From: Actinorugispora endophytica
Lineage (GTDB): Bacteria; Actinomycetota; Actinomycetes; Streptosporangiales; Streptosporangiaceae
DNA length: 64,000 nucleotides
Direction of reading: 5' to 3'
Assembly: GCF_004363075.1 (NCBI RefSeq)
Contig: NZ_SNYN01000009.1
Coordinates: 57,010-121,009 of the forward strand
In this document: positions 1 through 8,964 of the stretch, one piece after another
How the letters are laid out: each line of letters opens with the position of its first letter
Position numbering within the stretch: position 1 is the first letter of the stretch
Notes under the pieces: generated by a model
The model's input: the letters and a program-made list of their open reading frames with translations, nothing else
The model's database searches: none
Told to the model about the DNA's origin: nothing
Program-made: the position numbers and the translations under genes

Positions 1-201
1 GGTTACGGACAGAGCGGCCAGCAGCAGGCGTACGGCGCCGAGCAGCAGGCGGGCTACGCCCAGCCCTCCGGCGGCCAGCAGGGCTACGCGCAGCCGGACC
101 AGCAGGGTTACGGACAGAGCGGCCAGCAGCAGGCGTACGGCGCCGAGCAGCAGGCGGGCTACGCCCAGCCCTCCGGCGGCCAGCAGGGCTACGCGCAGCC
201 G
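1..201 (+). repeat. 105-bp tandem repeat, two copies
   Basis: Bases 1-96 are identical to bases 106-201, giving a period of 105 bp (35 codons). Because the period is a multiple of three the frame is preserved. The upstream copy number is unknown because the window begins inside the array. Perfect identity at DNA level points to recent duplication or recombination-driven homogenisation. Confidence 0.93.
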
Positions 202-645
202 TCCGGCGCCCAGTACCAGCAGGGCTACGCGCAGCAGGACCAGCAGGCCCCCTACCCCGGCTACAACGCGGGGGACTCCGAGGCGACGATCGTGCAGAGC
301 CCGGTGACGGGGGACGACGTCCTGGCGGGGGAGCGCGCCGCCCAGGACGCGATCCAGCACGGCTGGTACCCGCAGGCGACGGCCGAGCCGGCCGCCGACC
401 AGGCGCCGCACCGCGACACGCCGTTGGACTCGTTCTTCCGTTCGGAGGACCAGAACGCCGCCGACCAGACGCAGCGCGCCGATTCCGGCCAGAGCGGGCA
501 ATACGGGACCGGGGGCTACGCGGGCCAGCCCTACGAGACGCCCGGTGGGTACGGCGACGGTTACGCCTCTGACCAGCAGCGACGCCCCGCTCCGGAGGCG
601 GACGGCTCGTGGCCGGGGCAGTACCGCGACGACGACCGGCGCTGA
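1..645 (+). CDS. Gln/Gly/Tyr-rich repeat protein, C-terminal part (5' truncated)
   Basis: The reading frame is open from base 1 and ends with TGA at 643-645; its start lies outside the window. The first 80 or so residues are low-complexity Gly-Gln-Tyr-Ala-Pro sequence made of a 35-residue unit, followed by an acidic, Gln-rich and presumably disordered tail. No catalytic domain is visible in this part. Tails like this occur on actinobacterial sensor kinases and membrane proteins, so this could be the disordered C-terminus of such a protein, but nothing in the window decides it. The gene is followed by a 215-bp gap with the whiB promoter. Confidence 0.8.
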   Translation, partial: GYGQSGQQQAYGAEQQAGYAQPSGGQQGYAQPDQQGYGQSGQQQAYGAEQQAGYAQPSGGQQGYAQPSGAQYQQGYAQQDQQAPYPGYNAGDSEATIVQSPVTGDDVLAGERAAQDAIQHGWYPQATAEPAADQAPHRDTPLDSFFRSEDQNAADQTQRADSGQSGQYGTGGYAGQPYETPGGYGDGYASDQQRRPAPEADGSWPGQYRDDDRR

Positions 646-758
646 GTCCGGAGCCCCCGAGAACCGACGAAAGGACGGGGTAATCCCCTGGATCCGTGAG
701 AACGAACAGCGAGCCGCTGTTTGTTACATGATATTCAGGGGATTACCACGCAACGCGC

Positions 759-788
759 TTGACGTATAGCAACGCCCGCGCGTGTAAT
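759..788 (+). promoter_or_regulatory. putative whiB promoter
   Basis: A -35-like TTGACG at 759-764 is followed after 18 bp by TGTAAT at 783-788. The start codon is about 70 bp further on, so a short leader is expected. The surrounding 710-810 stretch is clearly more AT-rich than its neighbourhood. This is inferred from sequence alone. Confidence 0.45.
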
Positions 789-860
789 TTCAAGGTGTGA
801 TTCCACCCTCCCGGGGGTCGTAATGGGGGGGTACATCCAGGGGGGCAATAGGAGGTGCGC

Positions 861-1148
861 ATGAGCGAGGTTATCCCGCTGGCGCACGGCTCGGATGAAG
901 ATCTGGGCTGGCAGGAGCGCGCGCTGTGCGCGCAGACCGATCCCGAGGCGTTCTTCCCCGAGAAGGGCGGCTCGACGAGGGAGGCCAAGAAGGTCTGCCA
1001 CTCGTGCGAGGTGCGGTCGGAGTGCCTGGAATACGCGCTGGAGCACGATGAGCGCTTCGGCATCTGGGGGGGACTCTCCGAACGGGAACGCCGTCGGCTC
1101 AAGAAGGCGGCCGGACAGGATTTCGATTTCCTGGCCGACATGTTGTAG
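861..1148 (+). CDS. whiB: WhiB-family transcriptional regulator (WhiB/WhmD type)
   Basis: This is a 95-residue Wbl protein. Four cysteines at 23, 46, 49 and 55 (C-x22-C-x2-C-x5-C) would hold the 4Fe-4S cluster, followed by the GIWGG turn and a basic C-terminus (ERERRRLKK) that binds DNA or sigma factor. The segment from ELGW-like through the cysteines to GIWGG closely resembles Streptomyces WhiB and mycobacterial WhmD, the sporulation/septation members, rather than WhiB1, 3 or 7. ATG 861 is preferred over the in-frame GTG at 855 because GGAGG at 851-855 sits five bases before it. In other actinomycetes this regulator acts with WhiA to switch on ftsZ, ftsW and other division genes. It has its own promoter and terminator, so it is monocistronic. 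Confidence 0.95.
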   Translation: MSEVIPLAHGSDEDLGWQERALCAQTDPEAFFPEKGGSTREAKKVCHSCEVRSECLEYALEHDERFGIWGGLSERERRRLKKAAGQDFDFLADML

Positions 1149-1166
1149 GTGAGTCGAGCATGTGGG

Positions 1167-1209
1167 GGCGTGTGTCCTGGTTTTTTTATCCGGGGCACAC
1201 GCCTTTTTT
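1167..1209 (+). terminator. rho-independent terminator after whiB
   Basis: The stem GGCGTGTG (1167-1174) pairs with CACACGCC (1196-1203) and is followed directly by six T. This is a rare textbook intrinsic terminator for such a GC-rich genome, and it lies 19 bp after the whiB stop codon. Confidence 0.88.
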
Positions 1210-1425
1210 GTAGTTTCTTTACCACCCGAAATTACGGGACCTGCGGATCCGCGCGCGGCGCGGTCGGGGCGCGGCCCGGGCACGGTTCCCGATACCGTCT
1301 GTGTTCCGGAACGGTGACGAGGCCCCGGAGCGTGCTTGACTGGCGTATCGTGATCAGCCGCGCCAGCGGTCTGACCGCAATAGCCTTTTAGTCCCCTTAA
1401 GAAACCTCCGAGGCGAACAGCAGCA

Positions 1426-4400
1426 GTGCTACCCCTGGACCCCGCCCGCCACATCGTCACGGCCGTCGTGGTGACCCACGACGGAGCCCGGTGGCTGCCC
1501 GAGACACTGGAAGCGGTCCGCTCCCAGACCCGACCCGTTCAGCGGGTCATCGGAGTGGACACCGGAAGCCGTGACCGCAGCGGCTCGATCCTCGCCGAGT
1601 ACATCTCGTCCGAGTCGATCCTCACGCTGCCGCGCGACACCAGTTACGGCGACGCCGTCCAGGCGGCGCTGGACCATCCCCGTTCGCGCACCGAGTTCCC
1701 GGCCGCGGACGACGCCGTCGAGTGGATCTGGCTGATCCACGACGACTGCACGCCCGACCCCGAGACGCTCAAACAGCTCCTCCTCGCGGCCGGGGACAAC
1801 CCCCGCGCCACGGTCCTGGGGCCGAAACTGCGCGACTGGTTCGACCGGCGGCTCCTGCTGGAGATCGGCGTCACCATCGACGGTGCGGGCCGCCGCGAGA
1901 CCGGCCTGGAGCCCCGCGAGTTCGACCACGGCCAGCACGACGGGAACCGCCAGGTCCTGGCGGTCTCCAGCGCCGGGATGCTGATCCGCCGGGACGTGTG
2001 GGAGACGCTCGGCGGGTTCGACCCGTCACTGCGGCTGTTCCGCGACGACATCGACTTCTGCTGGCGGGCCGGGGGCGCGGGCCACCGGGTCCTCATCGTC
2101 ACGGACGCCGTCGCCTACCACGCCGAGGCCGCCGCGCGCAGGAGGCGGCGGATCCACGCCACCAGCGACCACCCCCGCCGGGTGGACCGGCGCAACGCCC
2201 TGTACGTGCTGCTGGCCAACCTCCCCTTCGGCGCGATGCTGGTCGCGCTGCTGCGGAACTCCTTCGCCTCGGCGCTGCGCGTGCTGACCTACATCGCCGC
2301 CAAGCAGCCCGCCAACGCCCTCGACGAGGCGGCGGCCATCACGTCGGTGTTCTTCGTGATGCCGTTCCGCCTGATGGGGGCGCGCGTCAAGCGCCGGAAG
2401 GACCGCCGCCGCACCTACAGCGCGATCCGGCCCTTCATGGCGCACGGGGTGGCGATGCGCCAGTTCACCGACGCCGTCTCCAACCTGCTCGGCGGGGGCG
2501 CCGCTGACCTGGACTCCGCGGGGCGGCACCAGGCGGTCACCGTGGCGCCCAGCGCCGACGACGACGACCTCCTCCGCGACGACGCGGGCCTGCTGCGCCG
2601 CGCGCTCGCCAATCCCGGCGTCCTGCTGGTGATCGGCCTGACCGTCGTCGCCCTGGTCGCCGAGCGCTCCCTGCTGCTGGGCGACCGGCTCGCGGGCGGC
2701 GCGCTGCCCCCCGTGTGGGGCGGCGCATCGGACCTGTGGGCGATGTACGTGGCGAGCTGGCACGACGTCGGCATCGGCTCCGACGCGGTGGCCCCGCCGT
2801 ACATCGGCGTGCTCGCGCTGCTGTCCACGCTGGCCCTGGGCAAGCCGTGGCTGGCGGTCACCGTCATCCTGCTCGGCTGCGTGCCGCTGGCCGGGTTCAC
2901 CGCCTACCAGCTGGCGCGCAGGGTCCTGCACTACCGACCGGCGCAGCTGTGGATGGCCGCCTCCTACGCGCTGCTGCCGGTGGCCACCGGCGCGGTCGCC
3001 CAGGGGCGGATCGGCACGGCGCTGGTCCACGCCCTCTTCCCGGTGCTGGGGCTGCTGGCCACGAGCATCCTCACCCTCAACCCGCGCCGCTCCCGTCGCG
3101 CCTCGTGGGCGCTCGGCCTCGTGCTGGCGCTGGCCACGGCGTTCGTTCCACTGGTGTGGATCCTGGCGCTGCTCACCGGAGTCCTCATCGCGGTCACCTT
3201 CGGGCACCTCGGCCGCCGCCTCTACGTCAGCCTGGCCATCGGCCTGGGCGCGCCCCTGGTGCTCCTGCTGCCGTGGACACTGGAGCTGTTCGCCCACCCG
3301 TCGCTGTGGCTGCTGGAGGCGGGGCTCAACCGTCCGGAGATCTCCGAGGCACGGCTGTCCGCCGAGGCGCTGCTGCTGCTCTCCCCGGGCGGTCCGGGCC
3401 TGCCGCCGATCTGGGTCACCGGCGGCTTCGTCGCCGCGGCCCTGTGCGCGCTGCTGCTGCGCCGCCGCCGGATGCTGGTCGCGGTGGGCTGGTGCATCGC
3501 GCTGTTCGGCATCCTCATCGCGATCGTGCTGAGCCGCCTCCAGCTCACCCTCCCCTCGGGCGGGGAGAACACCACCGTGTGGCCCGGTGTGGCGCTGGCC
3601 TTCGCGGCCACGGCCATGCTGCTCTCGGCCGCCACCGCCGCGCAGTCCTTCGGCCTCCTGTGGCGCCTGGGCGGACTCCGAAGGCTGTTCGCGGCGGCGG
3701 TCGCGCTGCTGGCCCTGACCACCCCGGTGGCGGCGGCCGGCCTCTGGATGTGGAACGGGGTGCAGGGTCCGCTGACCGGCGACGCTCCGCCCTCCATCCC
3801 GCCCTTCCTGGAGTCCGTCAGCGCCGACGGCACCCAGCCCCGCACACTCGTGGTGTCCCCCGGGGACGGCGCGGTCGCCTACAGCGTGCTGCGCGGGCGC
3901 GAGCCCCGCGTCGGCGAGTCGCAGATCCCCGCGGAGGCGGCGCCCAGCGCCGCGCTGAGCGAGGTCGTGGCGGCTCTGGTCGCGGGCCGCGGCGGGGACG
4001 AGGCGGCCGCGCTGGCCGAGTTCGGCATCCGCTACGTGCTGATCCCCGCCCCCGAGATCGGCGACGACGTCGACCGCACCCTGGTGGACACCGTGGACGC
4101 GCTTCCCGGGCTGGAGCGCCTCCAGCTCACCGACGAGTTCGCGCTGTGGCGGCTGGTCGAGGACACGGGGCGGCTGCGCGTCGTGCAGGAGGACGACGAG
4201 GCCGGGGCCCCGATCGTGCTGGAGAGCGGGCCGGTGGACGCCTCGGTCGACGTCCCGGCGGGCCCTCCGGGTCGCAGTCTGGTGCTGGCCGAGCCCGCGG
4301 ACGGCGGCTGGCGCGCGACCCTGGACGGCGTCGAACTCGTCGGAACCCCCACCGAACTGGGGATGCAGGAGTTCGCGCTGCCCCCGGAGGGCGGTCGGCT

Positions 4401-4641
4401 GGAGGTCGCCCGGACGGGGATCGTCCGCCAGGTCTGGCTGGTCGTCCAGGGAGCGCTGCTCCTGCTGGTCGTGGTGCTGGCGATGCCGGGCGCCCGTACC
4501 GAGGAGGACCTGCGGGAGCAGGCCGCGCAACCGGCCCCGAGGCCCCGTCGGCCGGTCCGCCGGGGCCGGTCCGCGGAGGGGACGCGCCGCGCCAACCGCG
4601 GCCACCGCCGCGCCCGACAGCGAGGGAGCTCGTCAAGGTGA
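1426..4641 (+). CDS. giant membrane glycosyltransferase, family 2
   Basis: This 1071-residue protein has an N-terminal GT-A domain (about 1-260). It carries DTGSRD at 45-50, a DDC nucleotide-sugar/metal motif near 106 and DDIDFCWR near 206, the pattern seen in rhamnosyl/galactofuranosyl transferases such as WbbL and GlfT. The rest contains more than ten hydrophobic segments (first near 265-290, next near 395-415), then a soluble region near 780-1000, a last membrane segment near 1010-1030 and an Arg-rich tail. It probably transfers a sugar to a lipid-linked or wall polymer at the membrane. The position beside whiB is conserved in actinomycetes. Start GTG 1426 has only a weak GAGG upstream. 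The stop codon overlaps the next gene's start, so the two are translationally coupled. The sugar donor cannot be read from sequence. Confidence 0.88.
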   Translation: MLPLDPARHIVTAVVVTHDGARWLPETLEAVRSQTRPVQRVIGVDTGSRDRSGSILAEYISSESILTLPRDTSYGDAVQAALDHPRSRTEFPAADDAVEWIWLIHDDCTPDPETLKQLLLAAGDNPRATVLGPKLRDWFDRRLLLEIGVTIDGAGRRETGLEPREFDHGQHDGNRQVLAVSSAGMLIRRDVWETLGGFDPSLRLFRDDIDFCWRAGGAGHRVLIVTDAVAYHAEAAARRRRRIHATSDHPRRVDRRNALYVLLANLPFGAMLVALLRNSFASALRVLTYIAAKQPANALDEAAAITSVFFVMPFRLMGARVKRRKDRRRTYSAIRPFMAHGVAMRQFTDAVSNLLGGGAADLDSAGRHQAVTVAPSADDDDLLRDDAGLLRRALANPGVLLVIGLTVVALVAERSLLLGDRLAGGALPPVWGGASDLWAMYVASWHDVGIGSDAVAPPYIGVLALLSTLALGKPWLAVTVILLGCVPLAGFTAYQLARRVLHYRPAQLWMAASYALLPVATGAVAQGRIGTALVHALFPVLGLLATSILTLNPRRSRRASWALGLVLALATAFVPLVWILALLTGVLIAVTFGHLGRRLYVSLAIGLGAPLVLLLPWTLELFAHPSLWLLEAGLNRPEISEARLSAEALLLLSPGGPGLPPIWVTGGFVAAALCALLLRRRRMLVAVGWCIALFGILIAIVLSRLQLTLPSGGENTTVWPGVALAFAATAMLLSAATAAQSFGLLWRLGGLRRLFAAAVALLALTTPVAAAGLWMWNGVQGPLTGDAPPSIPPFLESVSADGTQPRTLVVSPGDGAVAYSVLRGREPRVGESQIPAEAAPSAALSEVVAALVAGRGGDEAAALAEFGIRYVLIPAPEIGDDVDRTLVDTVDALPGLERLQLTDEFALWRLVEDTGRLRVVQEDDEAGAPIVLESGPVDASVDVPAGPPGRSLVLAEPADGGWRATLDGVELVGTPTELGMQEFALPPEGGRLEVARTGIVRQVWLVVQGALLLLVVVLAMPGARTEEDLREQAAQPAPRPRRPVRRGRSAEGTRRANRGHRRARQRGSSSR

Positions 4642-6101
4642 AGCTGATCATCGAGAACCGCTTCGCGCTGCTGGGCCTGGTGGTCGTGGCGCTGGCCGCG
4701 CTGTTCGGGGTGGCCCAGTTGTCGCTGACGGCGCTGCCAGCCCCGGCCGAGGAAGCCGAGCCCGTGCTGACCCGGGTGGAGTCCGCGGCGCGGGTCTGCC
4801 CGCCGCCCCAGGGCGGGGACGCCGAAGCCCGGGTGGCGGCGTTCGCCCCGGAGGGGGACGACGGGGAGAACGGGGGCGCTCTGGCGGCGGCTCCCAACCT
4901 TCCCGACGCCGTGCCCTCCGAACCGCTCCAGGAGGCCGGGCGGCCGTGGCTGTACGAGCCGCCGGCCGGGGACGCGCAGGAGGACGAGGACGGCGGGGAC
5001 GGGGAGGACGGTTCGGGCAGCGCCACCGTCGTGCGCGCGGAGGGCGCGCTCGCGGCCGGCCTCGAAGCCGCCCAGACGACCGTCGGCGACTCCTCGGTGA
5101 GCGAGATCCGCTGCGCGGAACCCACGTCGAGCGTCTGGTTCGCGGCTCCCGGCGGGGACCAGCTGGAGGACCTGCGGCTGCACCTGTCCAACATCGACGA
5201 GACCCCCGCCACCGTCAACGTCGACCTGTACGCCACCGACGGGCCGTCCTTCTCCGAGGAGACCCGGGGGATCACGGTGGACCCCCGGGGGCAGGTCGAC
5301 CTCTCGCTGATCCCGCTGGTGGAGACCACCAACGCGGTGGCCGTGCACGTGCGCACCAACGCGGGCCGGGCCGCGGTGGGGCTGTTCGCCGAGCACGAAG
5401 GGGGCGGTGCCGACTGGGTGCCGTCCACAGCGGCCCCCGCGACGCGGCACGTCATCCCCGGCGTCCAGGGCGGCGGAGGGAACAAGCGCCTCGTCATCGC
5501 CACCCCCGGGGACGAGCCGACCACGGCCGACGTCCGCCTGATCACCCCGGAGGGGGAGGCCGAGGAGGAGGCGCTGGCCTCCGTGGACGTGCCCCCGGCG
5601 GCGTCCACCCGGGTGAGCCTGGAGGGGCCGCTGGACAGCAGGCCCGGGACCGTGGTCGTGGAGGCCGACCACCCGGTCGTGGTGGGCGTGGCGATGGACC
5701 GCTCCGACGGCGACGACACCGCCTACACGGCGGCCACCGCGCCCCTGGCCGTCGGCCCCGACGCCCGCGCGGTCGCCCCGCCCGCACCGCGGGACACCGG
5801 GACCGCGCTGCTCCTGGGCGCGCCCGAGGAGGCGGTCGAGGTCCGGCTGACCCCCGTCGCCTCCGACGGCGAGCGGGGCGAGGCGCTGAGCGTCACGGTC
5901 GAGGCGGGGACGACCGTCGTCCCCGAGACCGACCCCGGCGGCGGGACCACCTGGATCGTGGAGGCCGTCGGCGGCGGCCCGCTGCACGCCGCCCGCGCCC
6001 TCACCGCGGACGGGGCCCTCAGCGTCCTCCCCCTGCCCCCGGCCCCGGCCGAGGTCCCCCTTCCCGGAGTCGTGGACAGCCTGACAAGCGTGGTGCCCTA
6101 G
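4638..6101 (+). CDS. DUF5719 family membrane-anchored extracellular protein
   Basis: This is a 487-residue protein with a single N-terminal hydrophobic segment (about 8-30), so it is an anchored or secreted protein with the bulk outside the cell. A low-complexity acidic linker (about 95-135) is followed by several beta-rich segments resembling the DUF5719 family, which always travels with the glycosyltransferase upstream. GTG 4638 overlaps the previous stop (GTGA) and has GAGGGAG ten bases before it. Function is unknown. By context it is an accessory of the glycosyltransferase, perhaps an extracellular scaffold. Much longer in-frame starts upstream are shadows of the transferase and were rejected. 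Confidence 0.85.
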   Translation: MKLIIENRFALLGLVVVALAALFGVAQLSLTALPAPAEEAEPVLTRVESAARVCPPPQGGDAEARVAAFAPEGDDGENGGALAAAPNLPDAVPSEPLQEAGRPWLYEPPAGDAQEDEDGGDGEDGSGSATVVRAEGALAAGLEAAQTTVGDSSVSEIRCAEPTSSVWFAAPGGDQLEDLRLHLSNIDETPATVNVDLYATDGPSFSEETRGITVDPRGQVDLSLIPLVETTNAVAVHVRTNAGRAAVGLFAEHEGGGADWVPSTAAPATRHVIPGVQGGGGNKRLVIATPGDEPTTADVRLITPEGEAEEEALASVDVPPAASTRVSLEGPLDSRPGTVVVEADHPVVVGVAMDRSDGDDTAYTAATAPLAVGPDARAVAPPAPRDTGTALLLGAPEEAVEVRLTPVASDGERGEALSVTVEAGTTVVPETDPGGGTTWIVEAVGGGPLHAARALTADGALSVLPLPPAPAEVPLPGVVDSLTSVVP

Positions 6102-6123
6102 CGTCCGCGCTGCCGTTCCTCTC

Positions 6124-6185
6124 GTTGATCCTGACCCTTCCGGGGTCACGGATGCGGTCGAGACCCCGGAAAGGTCAAGGTCAGC
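6124..6185. terminator. bidirectional hairpin, repeat family A (copy 1)
   Basis: Two 24-nt arms (6124-6147 and 6162-6185) pair with a few G-U or mismatch positions, around a 14-nt loop. The element lies between the convergent DUF5719 and metallopeptidase genes. Nearly the same sequence recurs at 11671-11732, also between convergent genes, so it is a dispersed terminator-like repeat. Confidence 0.8.
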
Positions 6186-6252
6186 GGGGAGAGCGGGGCC
6201 CGAAAACGGAAGAGGCCACCGCTTCCGCGGTGGCCTCCTGGTCGGGAAGGGA

Positions 6253-6687
6253 TCATGCCTCGGGGTCGACCGTCTCCGGCTCCAGCCCGAGCAGGTTGGC
6301 GACCTCCTCGACCACGGTGTCGTAGACGAGCAGGGCCATCTCCTCGGGCTCCTTGGTCCGGATCTCCACAGGACGGCGGTAGACGATGATCCGGGCCTGG
6401 CCGGACCTCGCCGTCTCCAGACGGGAGAACGGGATGCCGTCCTCGGCGGTGACCCCCGGTGGGACGCGGGGAACGTCTTCGACGAGGAACTCCACGTTGG
6501 CCAGTTCGCGCGCCCAGACGCGTTCGAGGCGCTCGACCGCGTCGAGTACCAGGTCGTCGAAGACCTGTGACCTGCTACGGGTGATCGGAAGCTCGGGAGG
6601 AGTCAACGGGCCGCGAACGCCGCGTCCCCGGCGGTCCCTGCGCCGTACCCGTCCGGCCTGAGGTTGGTGAGGGTGCATTCGTCGCAC
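6253..6687 (-). CDS. metallopeptidase-family (zincin-like) protein with lost zinc motif
   Basis: The protein has 144 residues. The C-terminal 100 residues resemble the small metallopeptidase family (PF06262 type; mycobacterial Rv3259 in the same neighbourhood): an LVLDAVERL helix, VEDVP, and VYRRPIE-like VYRRPVEIR. The place where the family's HExxH zinc site should lie reads VVEEVANLLG, so both zinc histidines are missing and peptidase activity is unlikely. GTG 6687 and ATG 6678 are both possible starts and neither has a good ribosome binding site; the Arg-rich first 25 residues may be non-native. It converges on the DUF5719 gene and diverges from DUF3499. Confidence 0.75.
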   Translation of the reverse strand: MRRMHPHQPQAGRVRRRDRRGRGVRGPLTPPELPITRSRSQVFDDLVLDAVERLERVWARELANVEFLVEDVPRVPPGVTAEDGIPFSRLETARSGQARIIVYRRPVEIRTKEPEEMALLVYDTVVEEVANLLGLEPETVDPEA

Positions 6688-6813
6688 ATATCGAGACTAA
6701 GCCATGATGGCCCCGCCGCGCAGCCCCGGGGGGCTCGGACGTGTCAGAACCGCCGCCCGGCGCGGACACCGCGTGGAGAAGCTGGCGCGGGAGGCGGGAA
6801 AGGGATACCGTCT

Positions 6814-7236
6814 GTGCTCGTGAGCGTCAGTAGACGCTGCTCACGCACAGCGTGCAGGCAGCCAGCAGTCTTCACGCTCACCTATGTCTACGCGGATTCC
6901 ACAGCGGTTCTCGGACCGCTCGCCGCCTACGTCGAACCGCACTGCTACGACCTGTGCGCGATGCACGCGGACCGCCTCACCGCGCCGCGCGGCTGGGAGG
7001 TCGTTCGGCTTCCCGTCGAGACCTCCACCGGCGGCCCGGGAAGCGACGACCTCGAGGCCCTCGCCAACGCCGTGCGCGAGGCGGGCCGCCCGCCCGCCGC
7101 CCGCCCGCCGCAGCCCACCGGCCAGGGGGTGGAGACCACCCGCCGCGGCCACCTGCGCGTCGTCCGGTCCGATCCGGTCCACCCCGACGACCAGCGAGTC
7201 CAGCCCCCCGCCCGACGACCGTCCCGGGACGCCTGA
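6814..7236 (+). CDS. DUF3499 family protein, putative zinc-binding
   Basis: This is a protein of about 140 residues with an N-terminal C-x4-C pair (RRCSRTAC), then YVYADSTAVLGPL and a second pair in CYDLCAMH. The four cysteines suggest a small zinc ribbon. The core matches mycobacterial Rv3258c, which sits beside manB there too. The C-terminal 50 residues are Pro/Arg-rich and poorly conserved. GTG 6814 follows AGGGA by eight bases; GTG 6820 is the alternative. Biological role is unknown. Confidence 0.82.
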   Translation: MLVSVSRRCSRTACRQPAVFTLTYVYADSTAVLGPLAAYVEPHCYDLCAMHADRLTAPRGWEVVRLPVETSTGGPGSDDLEALANAVREAGRPPAARPPQPTGQGVETTRRGHLRVVRSDPVHPDDQRVQPPARRPSRDA

Positions 7237-7385
7237 GCCCGGGGAGCCGGAACCGGGAGGGCGGCGCCTCCGGTTCCGGAGGCGCGCGACCACGCCGGGT
7301 ACCGCGTCTTGTACGTTTGGTCCCGCGGGTCCCAGGGGCCTGCGCCGTCCTCAATCGGCCGCACAACGACACGTCCGGAGACGCT

Positions 7386-8753
7386 GTGGGTGACCTCGGT
7401 CAGATCTTCAAGGCATACGACATCCGGGGCGTCATCCCCGACACGCTCGACGCGTCCGTCGCGCGCGCGATCGGGGCGGCGTTCGCGCACGTCGTCGACG
7501 GCGGGGAGATCGTCGTCGCGCACGACATGCGCCCCTCCTCCCCCGAACTCGCCGCCGCCTTCGCCGAGGGCGCAAGCGGGCAGGGAGTGAACGTGGTCAT
7601 GGCCGGTCTCGGCTCGACCGACCTGCTCTACTTCGCCTCGGGGAAGCTCGGCGTCCCCGGTGCGATGTTCACCGCCAGCCACAACCCCGCCCAGTACAAC
7701 GGGATCAAGATGTGCCGCGCGGGCGCGGCGCCGATCAGCGCCGACACCGGGCTGTCGGAGATCCGGGCCCTCGCCGAGAAGGGCGTGCCCGCGTACGACG
7801 GCCCGCCCGGAACGGTCACCGAACGCGACCTCCTCGCCGACTACGCCGCGCACCTGCGCTCGCTGGTGGACCTCTCCGGCATCCGCAGGCTCAAGGTCGT
7901 GGTGGACGCGGGCAACGGGATGGGCGGCTACACCGTCCCCGCGGTCCTGGGGGGCGGGCTGCTCGACGCCCTTCCGCTGGAGATCGTCCCCCTCTACTTC
8001 GAGCTGGACGGCACCTTCCCGAACCACCCGGCCAACCCGATGGACGCCGAGAACATCGTGGACCTCCAGGCCAAGGTGCGCGAGACCGGAGCCGACATCG
8101 GCCTGGCCTTCGACGGCGACGCCGACCGCTGCTTCGTGGTGGACGAGCGGGGCGAACCCGTCTCGCCCTCGGCCATCACCGCGCTGGTGGCGGTGCAGGA
8201 GCTCGCCAAGGAGCCCGGGGCGACCGTCATCCACAACCTGATCACCTCCAGCGCCGTCGCCGAGATCGTGCGGGAGCGGGGCGGTGTGCCGGTGCGGACC
8301 CGCGTCGGCCACTCCTACATCAAGGCCACGATGGCCGAGACGGGCGCGATCTTCGGCGGCGAGCACTCCGCGCACTACTACTTCCGGGACTTCTGGAAGG
8401 CCGACACCGGCATGCTCGCCGCGATGTACGTCCTCCGGGTCCTGGGGAACGACGCGCGCTCGCTGTCCGGGATCACCGCCGAGTACGCTCGTTACGCGGC
8501 CTCGGGCGAGATCAACTCCGAGGTCGCCGACCAGGCGGAGCGTGCCGCCGCGGTCGAGGCCGCCTTCGCGGGGCGGGAGGGGGTGGCGAGCGTGGACCAC
8601 CTCGACGGACTCACGGTGACCTTGGCCACAGGAGGCTGGTTCAACCTCAGGGCCTCCAACACCGAGCCGCTGCTGCGGCTCAACGTGGAGGCGCCCGACG
8701 CCGAGGCCATGGCCGAGCTGCGCGACGAGGTCCTGGCGATCGTCCGGGCCTGA
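7386..8753 (+). CDS. manB: phosphomannomutase/phosphoglucomutase
   Basis: The protein has 455 residues and belongs to the alpha-D-phosphohexomutase superfamily. It interconverts mannose-6-phosphate and mannose-1-phosphate (possibly also the glucose pair) for GDP-mannose and envelope glycans. The phosphoserine loop TASHNP has its Ser at residue 98, the metal loop DGDADR begins at 243, the sugar-binding loop is GEHSAHYYF, and the phosphate-binding end is ASNTEPLLR. All catalytic features are intact. GTG 7386 has GGAG seven bases upstream; longer forms are rejected because they add unrelated sequence. It leads a short run with the Trm112-like and SIS genes. Confidence 0.94.
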   Translation: MGDLGQIFKAYDIRGVIPDTLDASVARAIGAAFAHVVDGGEIVVAHDMRPSSPELAAAFAEGASGQGVNVVMAGLGSTDLLYFASGKLGVPGAMFTASHNPAQYNGIKMCRAGAAPISADTGLSEIRALAEKGVPAYDGPPGTVTERDLLADYAAHLRSLVDLSGIRRLKVVVDAGNGMGGYTVPAVLGGGLLDALPLEIVPLYFELDGTFPNHPANPMDAENIVDLQAKVRETGADIGLAFDGDADRCFVVDERGEPVSPSAITALVAVQELAKEPGATVIHNLITSSAVAEIVRERGGVPVRTRVGHSYIKATMAETGAIFGGEHSAHYYFRDFWKADTGMLAAMYVLRVLGNDARSLSGITAEYARYAASGEINSEVADQAERAAAVEAAFAGREGVASVDHLDGLTVTLATGGWFNLRASNTEPLLRLNVEAPDAEAMAELRDEVLAIVRA

Positions 8754-8787
8754 CCCCGCCCATCCGAGACAGGAAGAACCCGACGCA

Positions 8788-8964
8788 ATGAGCACCAAGA
8801 TCGACGAGTGGCTGCTGGAAATCCTGGCCTGCCCCAAGAGCAAGGCCCCGCTGCGCCTGGACGAGGAGGCCGGTGAGCTCGTCTGCGACGAGAGCGGCCT
8901 GGCCTACCCGATCCGGGACGGAATCCCCGTGCTGCTGGTCGACGAGGCCCGAAGCATCGGCTAG
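8788..8964 (+). CDS. Trm112-like small zinc-ribbon protein
   Basis: This 58-residue protein begins MSTKIDEWLLEILACP and contains a CP motif, ELVCDESG and YPIRDGIPVLL, the signature of the Trm112/UPF0434 (YcaR) family. Only two cysteines remain, so zinc binding is doubtful. Family members partner methyltransferases in eukaryotes; in actinobacteria this small gene sits between manB and the SIS gene and its role is unknown. ATG 8788 is preceded by AGGAAG. It starts 34 bp after the manB stop, so co-transcription is likely. Confidence 0.9.
   Translation: MSTKIDEWLLEILACPKSKAPLRLDEEAGELVCDESGLAYPIRDGIPVLLVDEARSIG

Noticed and set aside
1-201. CRISPR-like array
   Set aside because: Repeats are 105 bp, coding, and contiguous without spacers.
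2026-4605. Very long antisense ORF over the glycosyltransferase
   Set aside because: Low-complexity Gly/Arg/Pro-rich sequence with no domain; typical high-GC shadow of the real gene.
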